A DNA stretch of 64,000 bases from Gracilariopsis chorda (taxonomy: Eukaryota; Rhodophyta; Florideophyceae; Gracilariales; Gracilariaceae). This document shows positions 10,353 to 20,000 of this stretch, one piece after another. The notes under the pieces were generated by a model. That model saw only the letters and a program-made list of their open reading frames with translations. It was not told the origin of the DNA and ran no database searches. Position 1 is the first letter of the stretch. Every line of letters starts with the position of its first letter. The position numbers and the translations under genes were made by a program. The stretch spans positions 1-64,000 of the forward strand of contig NBIV01000293.1 of the NCBI GenBank assembly GCA_003194525.1. The letters run 5' to 3'.

Positions 10353-11285
10353 GTTGATGGAGGAGCTCTTGAGTGAGGTGGTGGACTTATCGGAGTATAA
10401 CTGGACGAGACCGACGAAAGATTCCATACCAGTTGTTTCGGGGGTGTGCCAGACGATGTCAGTGATGTGGCACTGCATGATGGCTTGTTTGAAGGCAGGA
10501 ACTACTTTGTTTCCAAAGGCTGCGGCCATAGGATGGGCGAAGGCGGGAGTGGAAGAGGAGGTAGGGGAAGATTGGGAGACGGGTTGGAAGAAGGTGTTGT
10601 TGAAGTGTGCGAGAGCAAGTTGTTGCTTCAGGAAGTCTGTGGCGCGTTTTTGGAAGAGGGTTGCGGAGAAGGAGTTGTGCTCGTCGGTGAGTGTGAGTAG
10701 GAGGAAGCCGGTGGAGTTGATGCATTCCTTGAGGAGGTGTTACTGGAGTGCGAGGCACTGCTTTGCGGAGGAGATGGATTTTTGGAAGGCGGAATTGGAG
10801 AAGTCCGATTGGTTGAGAAGGGAGATGAATTCGTCGGCTTTGCGTGTGCTGAAGGAGGAAGCGATGGAGGAGATGCAGAAACCGAGTTGCTCGAGATGGG
10901 GGTTGTTGAGGAGAGGAGAGGGGGATTGGGATGAGGTATGGGGAGGTGGATTTGAGGAGGAGACTGAACAGAGGGCGTGACTTGCCATGAGGTGTGCGTC
11001 TTGTGTTTGGAGGGAAAGGAAGGCCTGTTGGATGTGATAGGGTTCATCTTCGGCGAGGGGGACGTTGTCGGAGATGCGGTGTAAGGAAGTGGGAGGAGGA
11101 ATGGTGGAGAGGTCGGGAACGAATTCTCGTCGCTTGGTCCTTGGAGGGAACTGGACGGGAGCGTTGGCGGAGGAGGAAGGGCGTTTGTCGTGGGTGAGTC
11201 GATGAGGGCACCTGCGTTGGTGACTCTGGAGAGAGAACGCGGTGCGGCCATAGAAGGTGCAACGAGGATGGCAACAGGGTGTCAC
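10242..11285 (-). pseudogene. Zinc-finger plus KDZ/Plavaka-like transposase N-terminal fragment
   Basis: Reading leftwards from 11285, one frame runs to 10742-10740 (TAA) and continues in the same frame to a stop at 10242, giving about 346 sense codons. The N-terminus has a single C-x3-C-x12-H-x3-C finger (CHPRC...HQRRC), followed by a Ser/Pro-rich linker and a helical region. Near the end is a segment with LYSDKS...SYPLHI. That pattern resembles the LYSDKT...AYPVYL motif of KDZ-type (Kyakuja-Dileera-Zisupton/Plavaka) transposases, which also start with a Cys/His finger. The catalytic core that should follow is missing. No in-frame ATG is visible before the array begins 99 bp upstream of its start, so the 5' end may have been lost when the array formed. 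Confidence 0.4.
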
Positions 11286-11586
11286 GGCGGGGGAAGGAGA
11301 ACGGAGAACGGGATGCTTGGAAACAGAGAATGAAGGGTGGTGGGGAGTGGAATATCGAAGAGCGTAATATTATGGCGCAGGTATTGTGCAAAACATGCAG
11401 ATGGTATTGGTAGCGGTAGGAATCAATAATTCAGAAATGCGAAGACTTCTGGAATCTCAGCCAAATCTTAAGGAACGAATGGTAGTGAGTTCTTCTTCTT
11501 TGTATCGTACGTGGACAGTAGTGGCCTATAAATACGTACTCATAGCTCAGTCTGACTGCAGAAAACACTTAATACGGACAACATGA

Positions 11587-12337
11587 AGCGAGTTCTTCAA
11601 TCCAAGTAAAGACAAATGAAATTCTGAAAAACGTTAAGGCCCACAAGTCCAACACTTATCGCACTCCGCCGGTTGTAAATTAATTGGGCTACGAGGAACC
11701 TTCTAGCACCCAAAAAAAACACTTATGTAGAGGAACGGCCTTCCTTACAATCAGTAACGTGATGCTTTGATTACACAAAGAGCTTTTTAGATTCTAGAAC
11801 GACATGCGAAACAACTATAATAACATCTCTGCTACGAAATTAAAACTAAGTTTACTATTAGGAAAAAAGAGCAGTTTCATTCAAACATATATCAGTGTTG
11901 CAACAATCACTGTAAAAAAGAAAATAGAAAGTAAGAAACCCAATCCAAAGAGTTGAAAACAAAGTGGAGGAGCCTGGTTTATTAAGAAAGCTATTTGATC
12001 ATCATGGTATTTATTTAAAGAAGGAGATGCTTTGGACAATGAAACGTTACTCCGGGTTTGCTAACAATTTAATCTGGTGTTATTAGCCTGCGTATGTGGC
12101 TTTTGGTAGTTTATTGTTGGTGGCTTTTGGTAGTTTATTGTTGGTGTCATTTACGACTATTCAAGTCCAATCATGCAAGAAGTGCGCGGTGCGTGTGCTC
12201 TGTATACGGACCATTACTGTACTTCTTCTTAATTAATTTACAAGTGAAATGCAATGCTTTTTTGATATTAACACGCTTCTAATGGTTGGACAGGCGGCCC
12301 TGAAAGAAGTCGAGGTTTTGGACGGACTCTCCCTGTC
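11587..12337. other. AT-rich part of the unit without a gene
   Basis: I see only short closed frames here. It contains a perfect 24-bp direct duplication (12096-12119 and 12120-12143) opening GTGGCTTTTGG. The same stretch recurs in every unit; in copy 6 it is where single-base indels cluster. Confidence 0.5.
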
Positions 12338-12889
12338 ATGTTTTGGTCTTTGTGGGCTCTGGTTGTGTTTCTTCTTGTACACGTATATAATATATACTAT
12401 ATTTGCGACATGGCGTACCTTCATCGGACCGCGATGTGCACGCACCCCGTGACACGCTTTACACGGATGGACAGTGCAGAGCCTGCGAACTGGGTAACAG
12501 CTAACGCCTTCCGATTGGGTGCAAGCACCAATGGGCGCCGGATAATGCAAGTGGTAGCCTTCAACTCCACAACCATAAAGCTACTCTTTCGTATTTCCGT
12601 CTCCGTCGATTGGAACATACGGATGCAAGAGCGGCTATGTACGACCGGGTGCTACGGCCAACCATCATCAATTGTAGCACGTGGGCGCCAGAGCGGCTTT
12701 CTTCGTCTCCGTGCCACGCTGAACAAAGTTCGTCACTCCTGCCGAGCTACCTGTGCAGTACTGTTTCCCACTGCCTCAGAAGGTTCTTTTATTCTTTCTA
12801 AGTTCCTTCTTGTTCAAACAGTACTGTCCCGATTTTGTGTATTCCGGAGAGTCCCACTGGCTGCATACTCTACTGTTGCATTCATGTAA
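12338..12889 (+). CDS. Hypothetical 183-aa protein with hydrophobic N-terminus
   Basis: An ATG-started frame of 183 codons occurs unchanged in all seven units (also 17643-18194, 22949-23500, 28254-28805, 33565-34116, 38878-39429 and 43747-44298). Residues 4-24 are strongly hydrophobic and could be a signal anchor. The rest is Arg/Cys/Ser-rich with no recognised motif. Because the units are near-identical, preservation of the frame says little about selection. A 105-codon frame lies opposite to its start. It could equally be untranslated DNA, and I give it low weight. Confidence 0.25.
   Translation: MFWSLWALVVFLLVHVYNIYYICDMAYLHRTAMCTHPVTRFTRMDSAEPANWVTANAFRLGASTNGRRIMQVVAFNSTTIKLLFRISVSVDWNIRMQERLCTTGCYGQPSSIVARGRQSGFLRLRATLNKVRHSCRATCAVLFPTASEGSFILSKFLLVQTVLSRFCVFRRVPLAAYSTVAFM
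12756..12826. repeat. Inverted repeat CAGTACTGTTT with nested inner stem
   Basis: CAGTACTGTTT (12756-12766) pairs perfectly with AAACAGTACTG (12816-12826), and inside it AGAAGG (12778-12783) pairs with CCTTCT (12805-12810). It recurs in every unit. Function unknown. Confidence 0.5.
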
Positions 12890-13393
12890 AATGGCACTTT
12901 TTGTAGCCATACTCACGTGACATGAGTATTTGCGTTTATTTTGCAGCAGACCGGGAGTGAACCAAATTGAGAATTGAACAAGACTCTTGAACACGTTTCT
13001 ATGTTTCAAAGAAGGCGCAACATCGACTCAGAGGATGAGATTCTGTCGACATTGGAAACATCACGTATATGATCTATGTGTTTGGAACTCATGTAACCCG
13101 TAGGATTTTGTCAATACCAATTACTCTGTGTATAATCGATGAAAAGAGAATGCATCCATCATACGATAAAGGGGAACCTAGAGTTCATCCACAGGTCTAA
13201 ATATGTAGTTTAGGCAGACGCTATCGTCTATAGCGACCCACCATGCTCCATAAATACGATTAGGACAGTATAGTAATGACTTCTATCCATACGCAGTACC
13301 AATCACAATACGTACAGACACAACTACCAAACCAACTATCAGCCAAATTTGAAGCGATTTTCATAAAATACCAAACCCAGGGTTTAATCAAAT
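12890..13393 (+). promoter_or_regulatory. Probable 5' region of the zinc-finger gene
   Basis: A 504-bp AT-rich stretch separates the 183-codon frame from the zinc-finger ATG. It has no frame longer than 77 codons and no single convincing TATA box. It should contain the promoter of the zinc-finger gene by position only. Confidence 0.25.
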
Positions 13394-14695
13394 ATGTCAT
13401 CACGAAGAAATTCGAATAGAGACGGATCCGGTAGCAACCGCTCGACAAGCAGTAGCCGAACAAGTAGTGCCACACGAAATAGTGACAAAATGGAAGTTGC
13501 CGAAGCTCTTTTGGAACTCCGTAATAGAAGGAGTTCCCCCACTACGCCAGCTCCCTCAGGTGCCAGAACACCGGCAGCATCCGAAAGGAATGTTGCTCGC
13601 GGACGGGGATCTTCAAGCGCAGCACGTCAGTCGGAGGCAGGTCTACTTACTGCAGGTCAGCCTACTGCAAGTCGACCTACTCAACGTCGACCTGCTGCAG
13701 TTCGATCACCTGTTGCAGGTCGATCTACAGGAAGTCCATCGGGAGCATCAGCTTCTGGCGCATCTCCGCACGTTGCCGGTCCATATTTCCCAGGCCCTTT
13801 TGTGCCAACAACAAGAACATATTTCGCCGGTTCATCAGGCGCAGGGCCATCCGGTGCGGGTCCATCCGGCGCAGGTCCATCTGGCGCAGCTTCTGGAGCA
13901 GTTCCTGGGCCATCTCGACATGTTGCAGGTCCATATTTCACAGGTCCGAATGTCGCAAGCTCATCAGTCGCGGGGGCAGGCCCATCGCGCGCAAGGCCAT
14001 CTACAGGCGGCGCGGTAAGACCTCCAGTCTCCCGCAAGCGAGCTGCGCCTGCGCCTGCGCCTGCGCCTGCGTCTGCGTCTGCGCCTGCGTCTGCGTCTGC
14101 GTCTGCGTCTGCATCTGCGTCTGCGCCTGAGCCTGCGCCTGGGGCCGCAGGCCAACGGCAATCCAAGAAAAGTCGGAACTATGATTGCAGCAAGTGCAAC
14201 CACACATTCAACACCGTGCCGGAAGCCCAGGAGCACCAACGCAGCTGTCCACAAGTTCACAGATGCGCGTGTGGCTATACAACCCCATATGTGAGGGCGT
14301 TCTTACGGCACTCCGCAAAGCATGAGGAAACGAAATGTCCTCAATGTGACCAAACATTTTTCTCAAAGGACGCTCGATACAGTCATCTTGTATCACATCA
14401 TAGGCCTCCGTCACAACCGCAAAGTTATACCTGCGGACAATGCGGAAAGAGTTTTACAAGACAAGACTACTTGCATAGTCATACTAAGCGAATGCACCCA
14501 GACACGCTTCAGATGCCATTTGCTTGTCCAGATTGTTCTCGTACCTTTGTTTCAGAAAAAGCCTTGAGGACCCACACTACCATGTCACATGGGAAACAAG
14601 AGAGGCCGAAATTTCAATGTGACATTTGTGGACGTGAATTCGACAGAATGTACAATCTGAAGAGACATAGGGACTCTCATAAAGATGGACAATAA
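13394..14695 (+). CDS. C2H2 zinc-finger protein, six fingers (array copy 1)
   Basis: A single-exon frame of 433 residues begins at the first ATG after stops. Residues 1-250 are disordered: Ser/Arg/Asn-rich start, then Gly/Pro/Ser/Ala blocks (GAGPS repeated at about 148-165, HVAGPYF twice at about 126 and 176), and an Ala-Pro/Ala-Ser dipeptide tract at 218-249 coded by GCGCCT/GCGTCT hexamers. Basic clusters SRKR (213-216) and SKKSR (257-261) could be nuclear signals. Six fingers follow: C265/C268/H281/C285, C291/C293/H306/H310, C315/C318/H331/H335, C347/C350/H363/H368, C378/C381/H394/H399 and C409/C412/H425/H429. Finger 1 ends in Cys and finger 2 has only one residue between its cysteines. A nuclear sequence-specific DNA-binding protein is the expected role. 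No catalytic domain accompanies it. Confidence 0.85.
   Translation: MSSRRNSNRDGSGSNRSTSSSRTSSATRNSDKMEVAEALLELRNRRSSPTTPAPSGARTPAASERNVARGRGSSSAARQSEAGLLTAGQPTASRPTQRRPAAVRSPVAGRSTGSPSGASASGASPHVAGPYFPGPFVPTTRTYFAGSSGAGPSGAGPSGAGPSGAASGAVPGPSRHVAGPYFTGPNVASSSVAGAGPSRARPSTGGAVRPPVSRKRAAPAPAPAPASASAPASASASASASASAPEPAPGAAGQRQSKKSRNYDCSKCNHTFNTVPEAQEHQRSCPQVHRCACGYTTPYVRAFLRHSAKHEETKCPQCDQTFFSKDARYSHLVSHHRPPSQPQSYTCGQCGKSFTRQDYLHSHTKRMHPDTLQMPFACPDCSRTFVSEKALRTHTTMSHGKQERPKFQCDICGREFDRMYNLKRHRDSHKDGQ
14041..14144 (+). repeat. GCGCCT/GCGTCT hexamer microsatellite in the zinc-finger gene
   Basis: The tract codes for alternating Ala-Pro and Ala-Ser. Its arrangement gives three alleles across the array: copies 1 and 2 are the same, copies 3, 5 and 7 share another, and copy 4 has one hexamer more (435 aa). 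In copy 6 most of it is deleted. It always changes in steps of 6 bp, so the frame is kept. Confidence 0.85.
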
Positions 14696-15794
14696 CTATA
14701 CCCGTTGTGAATGTGAAGCAATACTTCCGAAAAACGAAGGATATGAATCGCGATATAGAGCAATTTTCAAGCCTTAAGTAGCGTTTAACTGCATATACAT
14801 TACATGATAGACTCTGTAAACGATAAATCCCTTCAATCGAAAGTTGAAGCGAAAACAGACGCGATCACACACCGGCACAGCTTCTCTTTTTCAACAGTAA
14901 TAGAACAGACACTATCAAACGCCGGCACGGCTGCTCCTGTTGACGATTAAATCCTTAGCGGCTCCCGACACCGAACCGACAGTACAAAAAGGCAATTGCA
15001 GTACAATAACGCACAAAAAGGGAAACAGTCCATCTAAATTCCATACCAGTGAGGAGGAGGGGAACTTTGGTGTTGGCATTCGCTTTGTTCGGAGAGAGAA
15101 CAGACACGATCCCACGCTGGCACGGCTTCTCCAACACAGCCCATTAATTTTTGAGCTCGTCTCGTGTTCGTCATGCATCGGTATTTAGATTGTCTCGAAT
15201 GAGTTCAAATGACTCTTTCAAAAGAAAGAAAAGACCGGCATGCACTTTCTTGTGTCCCTTTTTTCAGTTCACGCAGACACTCTCGCGAGCCGGTACCGAC
15301 GGTAGCTGCAAAATAAGAGTAACCGTGACAGTAGTGGCGCAGCTCCACTTGATGCATTATATCGATTAGTGAGCCCAGCGCCGCAGTCCGTACAGGAAGA
15401 ACTCCCAATGCGTCTTTCACGTAGACAATACCAACCGTACCAAATGGTACGTGCGCTGTTTATAAGAAGTTGAAAGAAGCGATGAGGGAGCCCATGAAGG
15501 GCAATGTGGGTGCTAATTCAGCACCGGCTTCACCATTGCCGACCTCCGAAGACCCGCCACTCTCGCACAGTGAGCTCCGTCGCTCCGTGCAGATGTGAAA
15601 TGCAGTAACTGCCACGCAACAGCCGACAATATTCTATTGCATTTTTAGTATCTTTACCTAGGAGAGGGCCTCTGGAAGCGTATAAGAAGAGGCGCCGGCT
15701 CGGTGGTTGCCGTAGGTAGAGGAAAGATAGGACCGACCAACGCCTAGTAAAGACTAGACCTTTGCTCCGAGAATTCGATGGTTTTCTCATTGTT
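14696..15794. other. Spacer between zinc-finger gene and gag, with three degenerate 40-bp repeats
   Basis: No gene is supported. Three related stretches at 14855-14896, 14905-14943 and 15100-15135 follow the pattern ACAGAC-x-C-x-ATC...GGCAC-x-GCT. A perfect inverted repeat CGTACC-AAAT-GGTACG lies at 15436-15451, followed by a TATA-like TTTATAA at about 15459. By position the last 300 bp should be the leader or LTR remnant of the gag that follows, but I cannot find LTR ends or a primer-binding site. Confidence 0.4.
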
Positions 15795-16169
15795 ATGGGC
15801 CCAGAGAGCTCTGATCTACCGAAACGACCTTGCGCCTTGTGGGCCATAAAGACCGTGCTCTGGCCCAACGGAAAAGATAACCAGGAACTTTATGCGACAG
15901 CAGTCGCGCAATGGAAATCGTTTCACAGCAAATTGGACGCGAACAATTCGCACAAAATTCGTGAAGATCTTATGGGTATCATGTTGCAATCGCAGCTCTA
16001 CGGAACAGCAACAGATATCTTCAAGTCAATTTCGCAAGAAGTGATACAGTCAACCGGAGGTGCTGACGCAATTGTTAAGACAGTGTACACTCGTGACTCA
16101 CTGGCCGTAGTATCCGAGGTTTACCAAAAGAGCTCACTCAAAAAACTTCGGGAATACCGCAAAACATGA
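15795..16169 (+). pseudogene. Truncated retrotransposon gag (array copy 1)
   Basis: From ATG 15795 the frame reads a helical, gag-like protein. At 16128 it leaves the sequence shared with the fuller gag at 47204 and runs into unrelated DNA, ending after 14 more codons. The shared part is about 111 residues with a motif KDNQELYATAVAQW. It lacks the zinc knuckle and all pol domains, so it cannot support retrotransposition itself. Confidence 0.55.
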
Positions 16170-16688
16170 AAAAGGGAAGCAGCCAAATGCGTAACTCGAG
16201 AACGAACTGTCGGAAGAATCCCCACTGGGAATTCTTAGAAATTGGTCGGCATTGGAAAGCAGGAGGTTCAAAGAGAATACGTACTCAAATGTTGTCAATG
16301 AGTTGCATAACAAACTTACTTCTAAGATCCTACCATCGCCCTTCCATATTCAAAATGTAGTACTTTAATCACAGCAAACGGGAAAGGACCGTTCTGCTTG
16401 CTTGTGATCTCTGTTTTTCCGGTTTGCAAACATTTCACATTATTACGATACAAACGTAATGGTTCTACATAAAGTACCTATCGATTATGTTAGATACAGA
16501 GTGCGGCATGCACAGTTTTCGTCAAACAGCATCGAGCATGCATGGCACCTTATAAATGCACTTGCATCTTCCAGAAAGGATCCCCACATTCCTTCATCTC
16601 CATCTTAACACACACGAAGGTATTTGGCATTCATATTAGACAGGTTGGACCTTCGAAAACGTTGCTTCACTGCAAGTAGTTGTAGGTT
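16128..16688. other. 561-bp segment joining gag fragment to the next unit
   Basis: This segment is present at every internal unit junction but absent after copy 7, where the gag simply continues. It holds only a closed 64-codon frame. It ends AGTAGTTGTAGGTT before the next unit's TTGTGCAAAAC; the left flank of the array ends GCAGGTA before the same start, a shared AGGT. Confidence 0.6.
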
Positions 16689-18698
16689 TTGTGCAAAACA
16701 TGCAGATGGTATTGGTAGCGGTAGGAATCAATAATTCAGAAATGCGAAGACTTCTGGAATCTCAGCCAAATCTTAAGGAACGAATGGTAGTGAGTTCTTC
16801 TTCTTTGTATCGTACGTGGACAGTAGTGGCCTATAAATACGTACTCATAGCTCAGTCTGACTGCAGAAAACACTTAATACGGACAACATGAAGCGAGTTC
16901 TTCAATCCAAGTAAAGACAAATGAAATTCTGAAAAACGTTAAGGCCCACAAGTCCAACACTTATCGCACTCCGCCGGTTGTAAATTAATTGGGCTACGAG
17001 GAACCTTCTAGCACCCAAAAAAAACACTTATGTAGAGGAACGGCCTTCCTTACAATCAGTAACGTGATGCTTTGATTACACAAAGAGCTTTTTAGATTCT
17101 AGAACGACATGCGAAACAACTATAATAACATCTCTGCTACGAAATTAAAACTAAGTTTACTATTAGGAAAAAAGAGCAGTTTCATTCAAACATATATCAG
17201 TGTTGCAACAATCACTGTAAAAAAGAAAATAGAAAGTAAGAAACCCAATCCAAAGAGTTGAAAACAAAGTGGAGGAGCCTGGTTTATTAAGAAAGCTATT
17301 TGATCATCATGGTATTTATTTAAAGAAGGAGATGCTTTGGACAATGAAACGTTACTCCGGGTTTGCTAACAATTTAATCTGGTGTTATTAGCCTGCGTAT
17401 GTGGCTTTTGGTAGTTTATTGTTGGTGGCTTTTGGTAGTTTATTGTTGGTGTCATTTACGACTATTCAAGTCCAATCATGCAAGAAGTGCGCGGTGCGTG
17501 TGCTCTGTATACGGACCATTACTGTACTTCTTCTTAATTAATTTACAAGTGAAATGCAATGCTTTTTTGATATTAACACGCTTCTAATGGTTGGACAGGC
17601 GGCCCTGAAAGAAGTCGAGGTTTTGGACGGACTCTCCCTGTCATGTTTTGGTCTTTGTGGGCTCTGGTTGTGTTTCTTCTTGTACACGTATATAATATAT
17701 ACTATATTTGCGACATGGCGTACCTTCATCGGACCGCGATGTGCACGCACCCCGTGACACGCTTTACACGGATGGACAGTGCAGAGCCTGCGAACTGGGT
17801 AACAGCTAACGCCTTCCGATTGGGTGCAAGCACCAATGGGCGCCGGATAATGCAAGTGGTAGCCTTCAACTCCACAACCATAAAGCTACTCTTTCGTATT
17901 TCCGTCTCCGTCGATTGGAACATACGGATGCAAGAGCGGCTATGTACGACCGGGTGCTACGGCCAACCATCATCAATTGTAGCACGTGGGCGCCAGAGCG
18001 GCTTTCTTCGTCTCCGTGCCACGCTGAACAAAGTTCGTCACTCCTGCCGAGCTACCTGTGCAGTACTGTTTCCCACTGCCTCAGAAGGTTCTTTTATTCT
18101 TTCTAAGTTCCTTCTTGTTCAAACAGTACTGTCCCGATTTTGTGTATTCCGGAGAGTCCCACTGGCTGCATACTCTACTGTTGCATTCATGTAAAATGGC
18201 ACTTTTTGTAGCCATACTCACGTGACATGAGTATTTGCGTTTATTTTGCAGCAGACCGGGAGTGAACCAAATTGAGAATTGAACAAGACTCTTGAACACG
18301 TTTCTATGTTTCAAAGAAGGCGCAACATCGACTCAGAGGATGAGATTCTGTCGACATTGGAAACATCACGTATATGATCTATGTGTTTGGAACTCATGTA
18401 ACCCGTAGGATTTTGTCAATACCAATTACTCTGTGTATAATCGATGAAAAGAGAATGCATCCATCATACGATAAAGGGGAACCTAGAGTTCATCCACAGG
18501 TCTAAATATGTAGTTTAGGCAGACGCTATCGTCTATAGCGACCCACCATGCTCCATAAATACGATTAGGACAGTATAGTAATGACTTCTATCCATACGCA
18601 GTACCAATCACAATACGTACAGACACAACTACCAAACCAACTATCAGCCAAATTTGAAGCGATTTTCATAAAATACCAAACCCAGGGTTTAATCAAAT

Positions 18699-20000
18699 AT
18701 GTCATCACGAAGAAATTCGAATAGAGACGGATCCGGTAGCAACCGCTCGACAAGCAGTAGCCGAACAAGTAGTGCCACACGAAATAGTGACAAAATGGAA
18801 GTTGCCGAAGCTCTTTTGGAACTCCGTAATAGAAGGAGTTCCCCCACTACGCCAGCTCCCTCAGGTGCCAGAACACCGGCAGCATCCGAAAGGAATGTTG
18901 CTCGCGGACGGGGATCTTCAAGCGCAGCACGTCAGTCGGAGGCAGGTCTACTTACTGCAGGTCAGCCTACTGCAAGTCGACCTACTCAACGTCGACCTGC
19001 TGCAGTTCGATCACCTGTTGCAGGTCGATCTACAGGAAGTCCATCGGGAGCATCAGCTTCTGGCGCATCTCCGCACGTTGCCGGTCCATATTTCCCAGGC
19101 CCTTTTGTGCCAACAACAAGAACATATTTCGCCGGTTCATCAGGCGCAGGGCCATCCGGTGCGGGTCCATCCGGCGCAGGTCCATCTGGCGCAGCTTCTG
19201 GAGCAGTTCCTGGGCCATCTCGACATGTTGCAGGTCCATATTTCACAGGTCCGAATGTCGCAAGCTCATCAGTCGCGGGGGCAGGCCCATCGCGCGCAAG
19301 GCCATCTACAGGCGGCGCGGTAAGACCTCCAGTCTCCCGCAAGCGAGCTGCGCCTGCGCCTGCGCCTGCGCCTGCGTCTGCGTCTGCGCCTGCGTCTGCG
19401 TCTGCGTCTGCGTCTGCATCTGCGTCTGCGCCTGAGCCTGCGCCTGGGGCCGCAGGCCAACGGCAATCCAAGAAAAGTCGGAACTATGATTGCAGCAAGT
19501 GCAACCACACATTCAACACCGTGCCGGAAGCCCAGGAGCACCAACGCAGCTGTCCACAAGTTCACAGATGCGCGTGTGGCTATACAACCCCATATGTGAG
19601 GGCGTTCTTACGGCACTCCGCAAAGCATGAGGAAACGAAATGTCCTCAATGTGACCAAACATTTTTCTCAAAGGACGCTCGATACAGTCATCTTGTATCA
19701 CATCATAGGCCTCCGTCACAACCGCAAAGTTATACCTGCGGACAATGCGGAAAGAGTTTTACAAGACAAGACTACTTGCATAGTCATACTAAGCGAATGC
19801 ACCCAGACACGCTTCAGATGCCATTTGCTTGTCCAGATTGTTCTCGTACCTTTGTTTCAGAAAAAGCCTTGAGGACCCACACTACCATGTCACATGGGAA
19901 ACAAGAGAGGCCGAAATTTCAATGTGACATTTGTGGACGTGAATTCGACAGAATGTACAATCTGAAGAGACATAGGGACTCTCATAAAGATGGACAATAA
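18699..20000 (+). CDS. C2H2 zinc-finger protein, array copy 2
   Basis: 433 residues, identical in translation to copy 1, including the hexamer-tract allele. It sits at the same offset in its unit. Confidence 0.85.
   Translation: MSSRRNSNRDGSGSNRSTSSSRTSSATRNSDKMEVAEALLELRNRRSSPTTPAPSGARTPAASERNVARGRGSSSAARQSEAGLLTAGQPTASRPTQRRPAAVRSPVAGRSTGSPSGASASGASPHVAGPYFPGPFVPTTRTYFAGSSGAGPSGAGPSGAGPSGAASGAVPGPSRHVAGPYFTGPNVASSSVAGAGPSRARPSTGGAVRPPVSRKRAAPAPAPAPASASAPASASASASASASAPEPAPGAAGQRQSKKSRNYDCSKCNHTFNTVPEAQEHQRSCPQVHRCACGYTTPYVRAFLRHSAKHEETKCPQCDQTFFSKDARYSHLVSHHRPPSQPQSYTCGQCGKSFTRQDYLHSHTKRMHPDTLQMPFACPDCSRTFVSEKALRTHTTMSHGKQERPKFQCDICGREFDRMYNLKRHRDSHKDGQ

Larger units (their letters stand above)
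11384..16688 (+). repeat. Array unit 1 (reference)
   Basis: Order within the unit: a short frame of 64 codons from ATG 11395, an AT-rich stretch with no gene (11587-12337), a 183-codon frame (12338-12889), probable upstream region of the zinc-finger gene (12890-13393), the zinc-finger gene (13394-14695), a repeat-bearing spacer (14696-15794), a truncated gag (15795-16169), and a 561-bp segment (16128-16688) that is absent from the right edge of the array. Confidence 0.9.

Noticed and set aside
2106-10742. RIP-like C-to-T decay inferred from the stop codons of the left-hand pseudogenes
   Set aside because: Any stop can be derived from Gln or Arg codons by C-to-T, and the one stop that can be polarised (2106) is G-to-T; no evidence without outgroup copies.
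10354-10980. 208-codon plus-strand frame after the coiled-coil gene
   Set aside because: It lies opposite the finger/transposase-like minus frame, which has recognisable motifs; Trp/Cys/Glu-rich composition is typical of an antisense reading.
13467-14018. 183-codon Leu/Gln/His-rich plus-strand frame inside the zinc-finger gene
   Set aside because: It is the +1 shadow of the low-complexity N-terminal half, with no domain and no independent start signal.
13964-14260. Minus-strand poly-Arg frame and neighbouring Gln-Ala/Ala-Asp frames opposite the zinc-finger gene
   Set aside because: They are antisense shadows of the GCGCCT/GCGTCT hexamer tract, which is open in every frame by composition.
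16198-16225. Similarity of the 561-bp junction segment to the continuing gag (GAACTGTCGG shared)
   Set aside because: A match of about 12 bases with no extension is compatible with chance; it does not show that the segment is a deleted gag.
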